DNA of 64,000 nt, taken from the NCBI RefSeq assembly GCF_014647795.1, contig NZ_BMPW01000024.1:62001-126000 (forward strand), given 5' to 3'. The DNA comes from Actinoplanes campanulatus. GTDB taxonomy: Bacteria; Actinomycetota; Actinomycetes; Mycobacteriales; Micromonosporaceae. The notes under the pieces were generated by a model that worked only from the letters and a program-made list of their open reading frames with translations, was not told the origin of the DNA and searched no databases. How positions within the stretch are numbered: position 1 is the stretch's first letter; every line of letters starts with the position of its first letter. Below are positions 32,661 through 41,494 of this stretch, one piece after another. A program made the translations under genes and the position numbers.

Positions 32661-35600
32661 CTATGCCGAACCTTCGGCCTGTTCGAGCGTGTTTCGGATT
32701 CTTTCGATAAGGTCGGCTGCTCCGATCTTCTTTGCGGCCGAAAGGCTCACTCGGAGGACGGATTTCGCCTCCTCCGGCTCACCCATGGCCAGGAGAATCT
32801 CCCCCCAGGTTGCTCCGGCGATCGCAATTCCGTCCGCTCGCTTGAGTTTGAGAAGTGCCGAAAATGCTTCGGCTACCAGTGGGACTGCGGTGGCGTAGTC
32901 CTCTTGTCGTAACCGGATCGCGGCGAGTGACCACTTAGCGGCCGCGATGCCGTCAAGATCTCCCAGTCGCTCGTTGGTCGCCAGTCGCTTGGCCTGCAGT
33001 CGAACTGCTTCGTCATAGTTGCCGCGCTGGAAATGGATATCGGCGATGTCTCCCCATGCTATGGCAGCGGATCGGGTGTCGCCGATCCGTTCGTAGACGG
33101 GAAGTTCGACTTCTTGTCGAATGTGAAGTGCCGCGTCGAAGTCGCCCCGTTTGTAGAGGATATCTGCGATACTTGCCCAAGTAATGGCGGCTTCGCGGGC
33201 GTCGCCGAGTCGTTCGAAGACGGGTAGTTGGATTTCTTTTCGGATGCGGAGTACCTCGTCGTAGTCGCCGCGCCGGTAGAAGAATTCGGCGATGTCTCCC
33301 CATGCTATGGCAGCGGATCGGGTGTCGCCGATCCGTTCGTAGACGGGTAGTTGGATTTCTCTTCGGATGCGGAGTGATTCGTCATAGTCGCCGCGTTGGT
33401 AGAGAATATCGGCGATTTTACCCCATGTAACTGCGGCTTCGCGGCTGTTTCCAAGCCGTTCGTAGACGGGTAGTTGGATTTCTTTTCGGATGCGGAGTGA
33501 TTCGTCATAGTCGCCCCGCCGGTAGAGGATGTCGGAGAGAGCTCCTTGGCAGGCGGCTGCTTCTGTTTCGGAGTCAGCGTCGACGAACCATTGATGGGCC
33601 TGCCGGAGCAGTTGTTCTGCTCGCGTTGTCGCGCCACGTCTGATGAGGAATGATCCCTGGTCCGCGGTTACACGGGCGCGATCCAGTGGGGAGATCTTGC
33701 CGGCGTCGTCGGATTGGATGATCTGCGCAGCCCTATCAAAGAGTCGTTCTGCGGCTTCGCCGTCTCCGCTGACTCCGGCCACAGCGGCGACGGCTCGTAA
33801 CAGATCGATGGGTACGGCCTCGCCGTGGTTGTCGAGGAGCGCTACCGCCTTACCACCTAGGTCGAAGGCTATCGCTGCTGGTCCGCTCTGCAAGGCTCTT
33901 ACCGCATCTGCCGCGCAGCAGGCGACGATCTCCGCGTTGCTCGCAGCTAGGGCGAGCTGGGCCATTTGCAGGTTGAGATCTGCCGGGCGGTAGACCTGTC
34001 CTGCTATCGCGCCCCATGCGGCAAATAGGGGTTCGGCGATTGTAACGGCTATAGATCGGGCTTCCTTGTCGGTAAGTGGGATCATACGGCCAGCAGCCAG
34101 GGCATTCGTTGCCAGAGTTGAGTCTTCACGGCGGTAAACGTCGGGGAAGGCGTCTACCAGGCCGAGGGCGAGGAGTCTGGCAGTCGAGCCGCCGGTGCGT
34201 TCGGCCAAACGGTCGGCTACCGATTCGGGGATCGGTACGGTGAACAGGGTCAAGTCTCGGAGGAGGGCTTCATGTTCGGGGCCGGCCTCGGTCAGCAGGG
34301 TGTCCAGGGCCAGGCCTTCGAGGAACGCGCGGACCTCTGCCTCTGCGGGGAGTTCGCCCTGGAGGAGGTAGGACTCCATCTCGGAGACCGCAGCCTCGGC
34401 GCGGGCCAGGTCGACGTTGTCGTTGAAGACCAGGCGCTGGCCGATCAAATCCTGGAGCCCCGGGTTGCCCAGGCTCACCTCGACCGCGCGGGCGGCGAGG
34501 GTGGCTCGTTCGGCCCGTCGTTCGGGGGTGACCTTTTCCTGCTGGCGGTTCAGCAGCTTCTGCTGGGCGGTTGAGGAGAGCGGGCGGAGCGGGATCTGTT
34601 CCAGGCGACTCTGAAGGTTGTCGAGGGTGAACTGGAAACGGCTGGTCAGCAGCAGCCGGCTGTCGGTGATCGCGGGGTCGAAAGCCCGGAGGACCGCGGC
34701 CAGCACCGGGGCGGAGGCGGCGACGACCTTCGGAAGGCCCTGCGGCTCGATCTCCAGGATCTGTTCCAGGTCGTCGATGATCAGCAGGAGCGGGCGCTGG
34801 TTGATGTCGAACTGGGCACACGGCCCGGACAGCAGGTCGGTGAGCAGCGGCTCGAGGGCCTCGGGGCGTTCGCGGATCTCCTCGCGGCGGTGCTCGATCA
34901 GGTCCCGGGCCGCGGGGTTGGTCTTCACCGCCTCGGCTACGGCGTCGAGGATGGCGGTGGGGCTGTAGTCGCCGAAGACCACGGCCGGCGTCAGATCGGG
35001 GCGGCGGTCGGCGATCCGCGCCGCCAGGCTGGACTTCCCGAGGCGGCCCTGACCGTGGAGCAGGACTCCGGCGCGACCGTCGGAGCGCAGGGCCCGGAGT
35101 GCCCGCTGGAGTTCGGGGCGACGGCCCACGAACATGTTCGGGGCGGCCACCGGGACCTCGCTCTTGCGGTCCAGGAAGATCTTCGTGGCGTGGACCGCGG
35201 TCACCCGGGAGCGGGCCCTGTTCCCGGAGACCAGCGGGCCGCCGCCGGCCGGGCCCAGCCACAGGCGGGCCAGGTGCCAGTCGGCGCGGATGGGTGGTTC
35301 GGCCGAGTTGAGCAGGGCGCGGCGGGCGTTTCCGACGGCTACCGCGACGTCGGCCTGGGTGCTCAGCTGGCTGTAGAGCTCGCGGGCGAAGGCGGTGGCG
35401 GCACGGTCGCCCACCGAGCCGTCCCAGCCCAGGACGGCGGGGATGCCCGCGGAGATCAGCGAGGTGGCCATCGAGTGGGCGACCATCGCCTGCTGCTCGG
35501 TGGGGGACATGGTGGTGGTCCGGCGGCCGGCGCCGGGTGGCAGATGGCTCTCCTCGTTGGCGGGGGTCGCGGTCAGGCACGCCGAGATGAACAGGAACCG

Positions 35601-36350
35601 CGGCGGCTTCGTCATCGCGTCGACCAGGTGGGCGGCGGTGGTGGGCAGGTCGTCGCCGACCTCGTCCTCCATCATCAGGGCCGGGGCCGGTGGGGTGTCC
35701 GCGTCCGGGCGCCAGCGGTTGATGCCGTGGCAGGAGAGGTGGACGGCGGGGAAACCGCCCAGGTCGGCGAGGCGGCGGCCGAGCTGGGTGGGGTTGCCGG
35801 TGTCCTCGACGATCAGGTCGACCCGGGTGGCGTCGACCGCCTCCAGGATGGCGGCCTCCTCGGCCTCGAAGTCCAGCTCGTGCTGGCGGCTGGGGGAGGA
35901 GGCCATGAAGGCCAGGCCCAGGCGGAAGCCGTCCGGGGCCGGTGGGGTGACCGCGTCGCCGAGGCGGCGGACCACGCAGAAGCGGGACAGGGCGTTCTCG
36001 GCCAGGAAACCGCCGTCCGGTGGGGCCAGCAATTCGAACGGGGCGCGCAGCAGCGGCCATGCGCGGTCGGACGGGTTCTTCGGGCCGCGGATCTCGAAGA
36101 CGAACGGGGACGGGGCCGAGGCGACCAGGGTGGCCAGCTGGCGGGCGTCGCCGTTCAGCCATGACCACAGGTCGCGGCCCAGGGTGAGGAAGACGTCGTC
36201 GGTGGCGTTCGACTGGACGGCGCGTATGTAGCGGTCGCCGAAGTCGACGAGCAGCGCCTCGTCGTCGGCGGACAGCGGACGGCGCGGGCCGATCCGCCCG
36301 GTGCCCAGCAGCACCTCGAAACCGGTGTCGTCCAGCGCGAGACCCATCAC
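32661..36350 (-). CDS. CHAT protease - STAND ATPase - TPR protein
   Basis: 1,229 residues. A CHAT caspase-like protease domain occupies about 135-370, with His208 in VHLSCHGINRW and Cys258 in LFISACLTATP as the catalytic pair. A STAND/NB-ARC-type ATPase follows from about 400 to 720, with P-loop GQGRLGKS (433-440) and Walker B LLLIIDD (521-527). The C-terminal third is TPR, including five 41-residue units of the type ADILYxRGDYDESLRIRKEI. In family terms, STAND proteins oligomerise when the repeat sensor finds its trigger and so activate the effector; CHAT cuts target proteins, often leading to cell death. The TPR part has lower GC than its neighbours. Confidence 0.9.
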   Translation of the reverse strand: MMGLALDDTGFEVLLGTGRIGPRRPLSADDEALLVDFGDRYIRAVQSNATDDVFLTLGRDLWSWLNGDARQLATLVASAPSPFVFEIRGPKNPSDRAWPLLRAPFELLAPPDGGFLAENALSRFCVVRRLGDAVTPPAPDGFRLGLAFMASSPSRQHELDFEAEEAAILEAVDATRVDLIVEDTGNPTQLGRRLADLGGFPAVHLSCHGINRWRPDADTPPAPALMMEDEVGDDLPTTAAHLVDAMTKPPRFLFISACLTATPANEESHLPPGAGRRTTTMSPTEQQAMVAHSMATSLISAGIPAVLGWDGSVGDRAATAFARELYSQLSTQADVAVAVGNARRALLNSAEPPIRADWHLARLWLGPAGGGPLVSGNRARSRVTAVHATKIFLDRKSEVPVAAPNMFVGRRPELQRALRALRSDGRAGVLLHGQGRLGKSSLAARIADRRPDLTPAVVFGDYSPTAILDAVAEAVKTNPAARDLIEHRREEIRERPEALEPLLTDLLSGPCAQFDINQRPLLLIIDDLEQILEIEPQGLPKVVAASAPVLAAVLRAFDPAITDSRLLLTSRFQFTLDNLQSRLEQIPLRPLSSTAQQKLLNRQQEKVTPERRAERATLAARAVEVSLGNPGLQDLIGQRLVFNDNVDLARAEAAVSEMESYLLQGELPAEAEVRAFLEGLALDTLLTEAGPEHEALLRDLTLFTVPIPESVADRLAERTGGSTARLLALGLVDAFPDVYRREDSTLATNALAAGRMIPLTDKEARSIAVTIAEPLFAAWGAIAGQVYRPADLNLQMAQLALAASNAEIVACCAADAVRALQSGPAAIAFDLGGKAVALLDNHGEAVPIDLLRAVAAVAGVSGDGEAAERLFDRAAQIIQSDDAGKISPLDRARVTADQGSFLIRRGATTRAEQLLRQAHQWFVDADSETEAAACQGALSDILYRRGDYDESLRIRKEIQLPVYERLGNSREAAVTWGKIADILYQRGDYDESLRIRREIQLPVYERIGDTRSAAIAWGDIAEFFYRRGDYDEVLRIRKEIQLPVFERLGDAREAAITWASIADILYKRGDFDAALHIRQEVELPVYERIGDTRSAAIAWGDIADIHFQRGNYDEAVRLQAKRLATNERLGDLDGIAAAKWSLAAIRLRQEDYATAVPLVAEAFSALLKLKRADGIAIAGATWGEILLAMGEPEEAKSVLRVSLSAAKKIGAADLIERIRNTLEQAEGSA
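32985..33580 (-). repeat. Nearly identical 123-bp TPR units in the CHAT gene
   Basis: Five consecutive 41-codon units are alike at DNA level. Bases 33041-33101 and 33287-33347, two units apart, are identical over 61 nt. Such identity, in both silent and coding positions, shows recent duplication or gene conversion among units. Confidence 0.9.
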
Positions 36351-36426
36351 ACCTGTTACTGGCGGACCGCACCCCGCTGGGTTTCGGCGGTGTCAGGATG
36401 GGAATGAGCCCGGCGAAGGAGGCGTC

Positions 36427-37023
36427 ATGCCCGAAACCCTGACGGGGCAGACCACCAGCCCGGTGGCGGTGCCGGCGTTGCCCGCCGGACCGCTGGCCTG
36501 GCAGCGCACCAGCGTCATCGGCACCGAGCTGGTCATCGCCCGGGAGCAATGCGCACAGGGCACCGCGGTCGTCACCGGCGCGGTGCCGTTCTCGCTCGGC
36601 TGGCACGCCGAGCTGGACGAGGGGAGCAGGGTCCGGGAGCTGAGCGTCTCCTGCCGGGGTGACGGGTGGAGCCGCAGCCTCCAGATGCACCACACCGGCG
36701 GTGAGTGGGTGATCCGGGGCGACGAGTCCGAGCCGGCCCCACCGGAGATCGACCCGGAGGCGGTGCCGCGGCTCACCGACTCGCCGATCTTCGTGTCCTG
36801 GGCGATCCGGCGGCTCGGGCTGCACGCCGAGCCGGGGCCGGTGAGCGTGCCGTCGGTGCGGGTCCTGGTGCCGTCGCTGGACCTGGTCGCGGGCACGGCG
36901 ACCTACCACATGGTCAGCCCGAACCGGTTGCGGATCACCGGGGAGGGGCCGGCCGCGACGTACGAGATCGACAACGCCGGCCTGGTCTCCTATCAGCCGG
37001 GAAATCTGCGCCTCGCGCGCTGA
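36427..37023 (+). CDS. Putative glycolipid-binding domain protein
   Basis: 198 residues from ATG 36427, with GGAGG before it. Beta-rich, with WQRTSVIGTELVIA, SLGWHAELDEGSRVRELSVS and YEIDNAGLVSYQPG, resembling the putative glycolipid-binding family (PF06475), a spin-like barrel of uncertain role. No signal peptide. It ends flush against the convergent cupin gene and is divergent from the CHAT gene, with 76 bp between the starts. Confidence 0.7.
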   Translation: MPETLTGQTTSPVAVPALPAGPLAWQRTSVIGTELVIAREQCAQGTAVVTGAVPFSLGWHAELDEGSRVRELSVSCRGDGWSRSLQMHHTGGEWVIRGDESEPAPPEIDPEAVPRLTDSPIFVSWAIRRLGLHAEPGPVSVPSVRVLVPSLDLVAGTATYHMVSPNRLRITGEGPAATYEIDNAGLVSYQPGNLRLAR

Positions 37024-37437
37024 TCAGAGCATGCGGAAGTCGGCGAAGTCGAAACCGGGCGCCACCACGCAGCTGACCAGGACGGGCTCGTCGCCGGCGG
37101 GTTCCGCGGCCTGCCACACCCCGGCCGGGATCAGCACCTGCGGCCGGGCGCCGTCCAGAATCTCCGTACGCGTTTCGGCCGGACGATCCCCGCTGCCGCC
37201 GAAACGCAGCAGCAGCGGGCCGCCGGAATGGTGCAGCCACAACTCGTCGGAGCGCACCACATGCCAGGCCGACTTCTCGCCGGGGTGCAGCAGGAAGTAG
37301 ATGGCGGTGGCGGCGTGACGCGGGCCGTCGTACCCCTCGGGCCGGAATGTCACCGGGGACCGCCAGGTCTCCCGGTACCACCCACCCTCCGGATGCGGTT
37401 TCAGGCCCAGCATTTCGACGAATTGCGATCTGTCCAT
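37024..37437 (-). CDS. DUF985 cupin-family protein
   Basis: 137 residues. The DUF985 pattern is clear: KPHPEGGWYRETWRS, then AIYFLLHPGEKSAWHVVRSDELW, then PAGVWQAAEP and APGFDFADFRML. A single cupin barrel, perhaps a sugar-nucleotide or metal-binding isomerase-like protein; no biochemical role is established for most members. Its stop abuts that of the convergent gene. Confidence 0.85.
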   Translation of the reverse strand: MDRSQFVEMLGLKPHPEGGWYRETWRSPVTFRPEGYDGPRHAATAIYFLLHPGEKSAWHVVRSDELWLHHSGGPLLLRFGGSGDRPAETRTEILDGARPQVLIPAGVWQAAEPAGDEPVLVSCVVAPGFDFADFRML

Positions 37438-37440
37438 GAG

Positions 37441-38700
37441 TCAAGATCGTAGTTTCCGGAAGTGGTGGCCGGTGATGTATGCGCTGACCGACTCGCCCAG
37501 CTTCTGGCCCTGCAGGTCGGCGTTGCGGAAGTGGATGCCGCCCCAGACCCGGGCGTTGTTCACCTCCTCGACGCCCTGGGAGAAGCTGCGGAAGTAGCGG
37601 GTCGTGCCGGAGGCCTCGCTGTAGGCGCTGTAGGCGATCCGGTCCCGGCCGAAGTAGGTGCGGTAGGTCGCCATCCGGGCCGCCGTCGCGCAGGCGTGGC
37701 CGGACGGGTGGTCCGGGAACGGCGGAGTGATCAGCAGGGGCGTCCACTCCGGGTCGCCGCTGGTCCGCGGGTTGCCGTCGGTGTCGGCGGCCCGGATCGC
37801 GGTGACCGGCCGCCAGAAGCTCCACGCCCGTTTGTCGTCGAAGCAGGAGATCCCGGTGTCGGCCACGGTCGTGTCGACCATCGCGAACAGCCGCGCGGTC
37901 TGGAGCACGCCCAGTCGCTGCGTCTCGGCGAGCTGCCGCTTGATCTGCCACTCGGTGACGTTGCGGTCGTGCCACCAGATCGCCGCCTCGGTCTGGTCGG
38001 CGGTACGGGTCGTGCTGTCCACCGCCCCGACCGACTTGATCTCGTTGAAGTCACGCGCGTAGGCGGCGCTGACAAGCGGATACGGGCCGTCGCTGCGATA
38101 CCGTGACGGGTCGGCGATCAGGAACGGTTTCTGGTCGGCGACCCAGGCCCCGTCCGCGGCGTAGGCCGGTGGGGTCGGCCGCCACTCGCCCGGCCCGGTG
38201 CCGATCACCCACTCGGCGTCGCCGGTCGACCCGTCGTTCACCCGGAACGCGATCATGGCGGCGGCCGTCCGGTCTCCGACGGTGATCCCCGCGGTCTCCG
38301 CCGGCCCGTCCGGTATCGCGGCGAGCGCCTGGTCGTACTGTTCGCGGAGCCGGTCGGCCTGGGCCGGCAGTGCCGACGCCAGCACCCGGTAGGCCGCGGT
38401 GGCCACGGCCGCGTCGATCGACTCCCGTCCGGTGGCCGGTGGCGCCGTCAGCAGCGGCTGGTACCGCTTGCCGGTGATCGCGTTCACCGCGTCGTAGACC
38501 GCGCCGCTCACCATGGCGAACGAGCGCCCCTGCTCCCACGGAAGCTGCCGGCCGACATCCCAGATGGCGGTCTGCGCGTTCCGGTCCCAGATGATCACGG
38601 GATTGGCCGCCGGTTCGCCGGCTCTCGCGGCCGGTGCCACGCCGGCTCCTGTCAGGCCGACGACCAGCGCGGTCACGGCTCCACCCACTCGACGTCGCAT
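37441..38700 (-). CDS. Secreted vanadium-dependent haloperoxidase / PAP2-family protein
   Basis: 419 residues with a signal peptide cleaved after ARAGEP-like sequence near residue 27. The vanadate/phosphate site is visible in three parts: KRAWSFWRPVTAIR, PPFPDHPSGHAC and, near the end, ARVWGGIHFRNAD. These correspond to the Lys/Arg, Ser-Gly-His and Arg-His residues that bind vanadate in haloperoxidases and phosphate in acid phosphatases. Likely an extracellular oxidase or phosphatase. Confidence 0.85.
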   Translation of the reverse strand: MRRRVGGAVTALVVGLTGAGVAPAARAGEPAANPVIIWDRNAQTAIWDVGRQLPWEQGRSFAMVSGAVYDAVNAITGKRYQPLLTAPPATGRESIDAAVATAAYRVLASALPAQADRLREQYDQALAAIPDGPAETAGITVGDRTAAAMIAFRVNDGSTGDAEWVIGTGPGEWRPTPPAYAADGAWVADQKPFLIADPSRYRSDGPYPLVSAAYARDFNEIKSVGAVDSTTRTADQTEAAIWWHDRNVTEWQIKRQLAETQRLGVLQTARLFAMVDTTVADTGISCFDDKRAWSFWRPVTAIRAADTDGNPRTSGDPEWTPLLITPPFPDHPSGHACATAARMATYRTYFGRDRIAYSAYSEASGTTRYFRSFSQGVEEVNNARVWGGIHFRNADLQGQKLGESVSAYITGHHFRKLRS

Positions 38701-38878
38701 GGGTTCTCCTCCCCGAGAACAGCCATATTGATCGTTACGAATGTGCCTCGCGCACTATACGTCGCCGCGATCGGCCGGCAGCCGGCCGCAAATGTGCCGG
38801 AGACGACGTCCGGCAGGTCCGCGCCGATGACGCGGACCTGAACGCCCGATTGAGCAGATTCCGCGGAACGGAGCCGGG

Positions 38879-39758
38879 TCAGCCGATCCAGGCTCGCAGG
38901 GCGTCGTCCTCGTACGGCAGACCGAGGCCCGACATGAGGGCCTTCACGTAGTGGCCCTCCTGCCAGGCCTCGGCGTCGGCGAGCGTGCGCACCGCGGTCC
39001 GCTGCCGGTCGGTCAGATCCGCGAACGCCGCCCCGTCCGGGAGCGGGCCGTCCGGGAAGGCGGCCTTCATCAGGGCGTGGAAACGGAAGGCGCGGTCCTC
39101 CTCGGGATCCGAGCGGAGCAGGCCGGCCGCGAGCGGGTCGAAGCCGTCCGGCACGGCCGCCAGGGTGAGCGCCGCCAGGGTGGCCATGTCGCCGTTCAGG
39201 AACGGCCAGTTGAGCACCGCGTCACCGCCCTCGGTGAGGCACTCGGACACCTGCTCCAGCACGTCGCTGCCGGGATCGCCGAGCACCCGGGCCAGCGCGA
39301 TCGACGCCGCCCACCGCTCCGGCGGGAACGGCTTGTGCCGCCCGAACAGCCGGTACCCCGGCGCGGACGGCGTCGTACGCCTCCACGGCCCACTGCGCGG
39401 CGTCCCGGTCGGCGCCGGACAGCGCCGCCACCCCGGCGCGGTCGGCCGCCGGATCCGGGCACTCGATGAGCCAGTAGCTCTCGTCGCCGAGGGCGATCAT
39501 CCGCAGCACCTGGCAGGCGCCGAAGCGGTCGGGCGCAGCCGGGTCGGCCACCACGTCGATCAGGAACGGCACCGCGGCGATGCTCGCCGGAGAGCGATCA
39601 TTACGGTTCAGGAGAGTGTCGGCCAGATATTGGTACGCCGACGGCCGGCCGTCACGGTCCCCGGACCACAGGGCGTGCAGCGCGTCCGGCACCCGGGTGG
39701 GCCCGCCGAGCAGCGATTCCCAATCGACGGCGTCCACCATGTCCGTACGCTCCGGCAT
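38879..39758 (-). pseudogene. HEAT-like hypothetical protein, split by a frameshift
   Basis: The first frame reads from MPERTDMVDAVDWESLLGG to VEAYDAVRAG, then becomes random. The second frame continues as YRLFGRHKPFPPERWAAS through LARVLGDPGSDVLEQ to the TGA at 38879. One extra G in the run at 39356-39359 (plus-strand CCCC) explains the break. Removing it restores a protein of about 290 residues with helical, HEAT-like units (AVPFLIDVVADP). Either an inactivated gene or a homopolymer error. Confidence 0.75.
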
Positions 39759-39839
39759 GCCGCCCTCCCGATCTTGATCTTCGAGTGCCGCACATTAGAT
39801 CACGATGGATGCGCGGGCCGCCTTCGCCCGCCGGGCCGG

Positions 39840-41258
39840 TCACAGCCGGTAGGCGGCCTTGAACAGGCGGCCCGGATCCACCGAGGCGTGGACGCGGCGG
39901 AGCCGGCCGAGATTCGGGCCGTGGTATTCGGCCGGATCGATCGGGCCCGGCTCCAGATAGTTGACGTACCGCCCGGCCGACCAGCGGGCCACCGCCCGAT
40001 GCCCGGCGTCGATCCACGTGTAGCCGTCGGCCACCGAAGCGGTGTCCACCCTGCCCGGCACGACCAGCCACTGGAGCATCGTCAGCGCGCCGTGCCACGG
40101 GAACGCGGTCGCCCCCGGCGCGATCCGGGCCGGCGCGCCGCTCATCCGTTTCAGCTTCGCCAGCCCCGGACGCTTCGACGCGGCCCGCCGCTGCACCGCC
40201 GCCACCAGCGCGGCGATCCCCTCCGCCGGCAGCGCGCTCCGGAAGATCTCACTGCCGATCAGGTGGGTGTTACGGGCCGGGCCACCCGCGCGGTCCTTCA
40301 TCAGCCTGACGTGCGGCTCCCGCCCCACCGCCACCGACGCGGGCTCTCTGCCGATCGCCCTGGTCAGCGCGGCCACCTCGCCGTGAGCGTCACCGTCCAG
40401 GACAAAACCGTTCACTCGTACGGACAGCGCACCGCCCGCCTCCGCCGTGAACTGGCACGACGACCAGACGTCGTCCGGCGCCCTGGCGATCCGGGCCTGC
40501 CAGCCGGTGGCCGCCCGGGCCGCGTCCGCCCACCGGTACGTCAGCGTGAACGTGCCGATCGTCGTCGCCGGATGGGTCCGCATCCGCCAGCCGGTGACCA
40601 CCCCGAACCGGCCGCCCCCGCCGCCGCGCAGCGCCCAGAACAGGTCCGGCTCGCGGGCCGCGTCCACCGTCCGGAGCCTGCCGTCGGCCGTCACCACCTC
40701 CGCTGCGGTCACGTTGTCGCAGGCCAGGCCGTACGCGGAGGCGGCCGGGCCGATCCCGCCGCCACACGTCAGGCCACTGATCCCGACACTGCCGCAGGTG
40801 CCCGCCGGGATCGAGACACCGTGCCGCCCGAGAGCCGTGTAGGCCCCGATCACGGTGGCGCCACCGCCGATCGTGGCGATCCGGGACGCGGCGTCGTACC
40901 TCACCCGGTTGATCGGCCGGACGTCCAGCACCAGGCCGTCACTGATCGTGGACGCCCCGATGTAGGAGTGCCCGCCACCGCGGGCCACCACCGGCAGCCG
41001 CATCCGCGCGGCGAACCGGATCGCCTCGGAGACGTCGGCCGCGGTGGCGCAGTGGACCACCGCGGCCGGGCGGATGCCGTCGAACCTGGGGGAGTAGAGC
41101 CGCCGGCCACTGTCGTAGGCGGCCGTGCCGGGACGGTCCAAGCTGCCGACCAGGCCGGCGGCCAGCGCCTTCCAGTCGGCGTCCGTGGGTGCGCCGGACG
41201 GAGGCGGGGCGATACCGATCAGACCGGCACTGAGTAGGGCACGGCGGGACAGTCGCAT
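39840..41258 (-). CDS. FAD-binding oxidase (berberine-bridge type)
   Basis: 472 residues from ATG 41258. A twin-arginine-like signal (LSRRALLSAGLIG) suggests folded export. The FAD domain carries the covalent-flavin histidine in ARGGGHSYIGAST and the glycine-rich SIPAGTCGSVGISGL...GGGIG. The BBE ending is NYLEPGP...YHGPNLGRLRRVHASVDP. These enzymes oxidise sugars, oligosaccharides or natural products with O2. Substrate not deducible. Confidence 0.88.
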   Translation of the reverse strand: MRLSRRALLSAGLIGIAPPPSGAPTDADWKALAAGLVGSLDRPGTAAYDSGRRLYSPRFDGIRPAAVVHCATAADVSEAIRFAARMRLPVVARGGGHSYIGASTISDGLVLDVRPINRVRYDAASRIATIGGGATVIGAYTALGRHGVSIPAGTCGSVGISGLTCGGGIGPAASAYGLACDNVTAAEVVTADGRLRTVDAAREPDLFWALRGGGGGRFGVVTGWRMRTHPATTIGTFTLTYRWADAARAATGWQARIARAPDDVWSSCQFTAEAGGALSVRVNGFVLDGDAHGEVAALTRAIGREPASVAVGREPHVRLMKDRAGGPARNTHLIGSEIFRSALPAEGIAALVAAVQRRAASKRPGLAKLKRMSGAPARIAPGATAFPWHGALTMLQWLVVPGRVDTASVADGYTWIDAGHRAVARWSAGRYVNYLEPGPIDPAEYHGPNLGRLRRVHASVDPGRLFKAAYRL

Positions 41259-41295
41259 ACAAATATCCTGACAGATGCGACTTTCCGCTGATATC

Positions 41296-41451
41296 TCACT
41301 CCGCTGCGGCGACCCAATAGAGCTGCTTGTGCCCGCGCGACTCCATCTCGGCGGCCAGCTTCTCCGCCTCCGCCCGCGAGGTGAACCGCGCCACCACGAA
41401 CCGGTTCCCGTTGTCGTCCTGCCGCCAGACCCTCCATCGAATGTCACCCAT
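41296..41451 (-). CDS. Small SPOR-like protein
   Basis: 51 residues from ATG 41451 (MGDIRWRVWRQDDNGNRFVV, then ARFTSRAEAEKLAAEMESRG) to the TGA at 41296-41298. The pattern of strand, helix and strand with RFTSRAEAEKLAAEM matches short SPOR-domain-like actinobacterial proteins that bind peptidoglycan or remain unassigned. Located 37 bp upstream of the FAD oxidase and divergent from the glycosyltransferase. Confidence 0.65.
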   Translation of the reverse strand: MGDIRWRVWRQDDNGNRFVVARFTSRAEAEKLAAEMESRGHKQLYWVAAAE

Positions 41452-41466
41452 CGGCTCATCCTGCCG

Positions 41467-41484
41467 CTACTACGATCGTAGTAG
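41467..41484. promoter_or_regulatory. Perfect 18-bp palindrome, candidate TetR operator
   Basis: CTACTACGATCGTAGTAG is fully self-complementary and ends 10 bp before the glycosyltransferase ATG. The gene after the transferase encodes a TetR protein, and TetR dimers bind such palindromes. It also lies in the divergent gap with the SPOR-like gene, so both could be controlled. Confidence 0.7.
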
Positions 41485-41494
41485 TCTCAGGGGT

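Noticed and set aside
32985-33580. Regular repeats that might be read as a CRISPR-like array
   Set aside because: The 123-bp period keeps the reading frame and encodes TPR units; there are no short palindromic repeats with variable spacers.
34270-36909. 879-codon Arg/Pro-rich frame overlapping the CHAT gene on the same strand
   Set aside because: A shifted frame of the same DNA; the CHAT-STAND-TPR motifs define the true frame.
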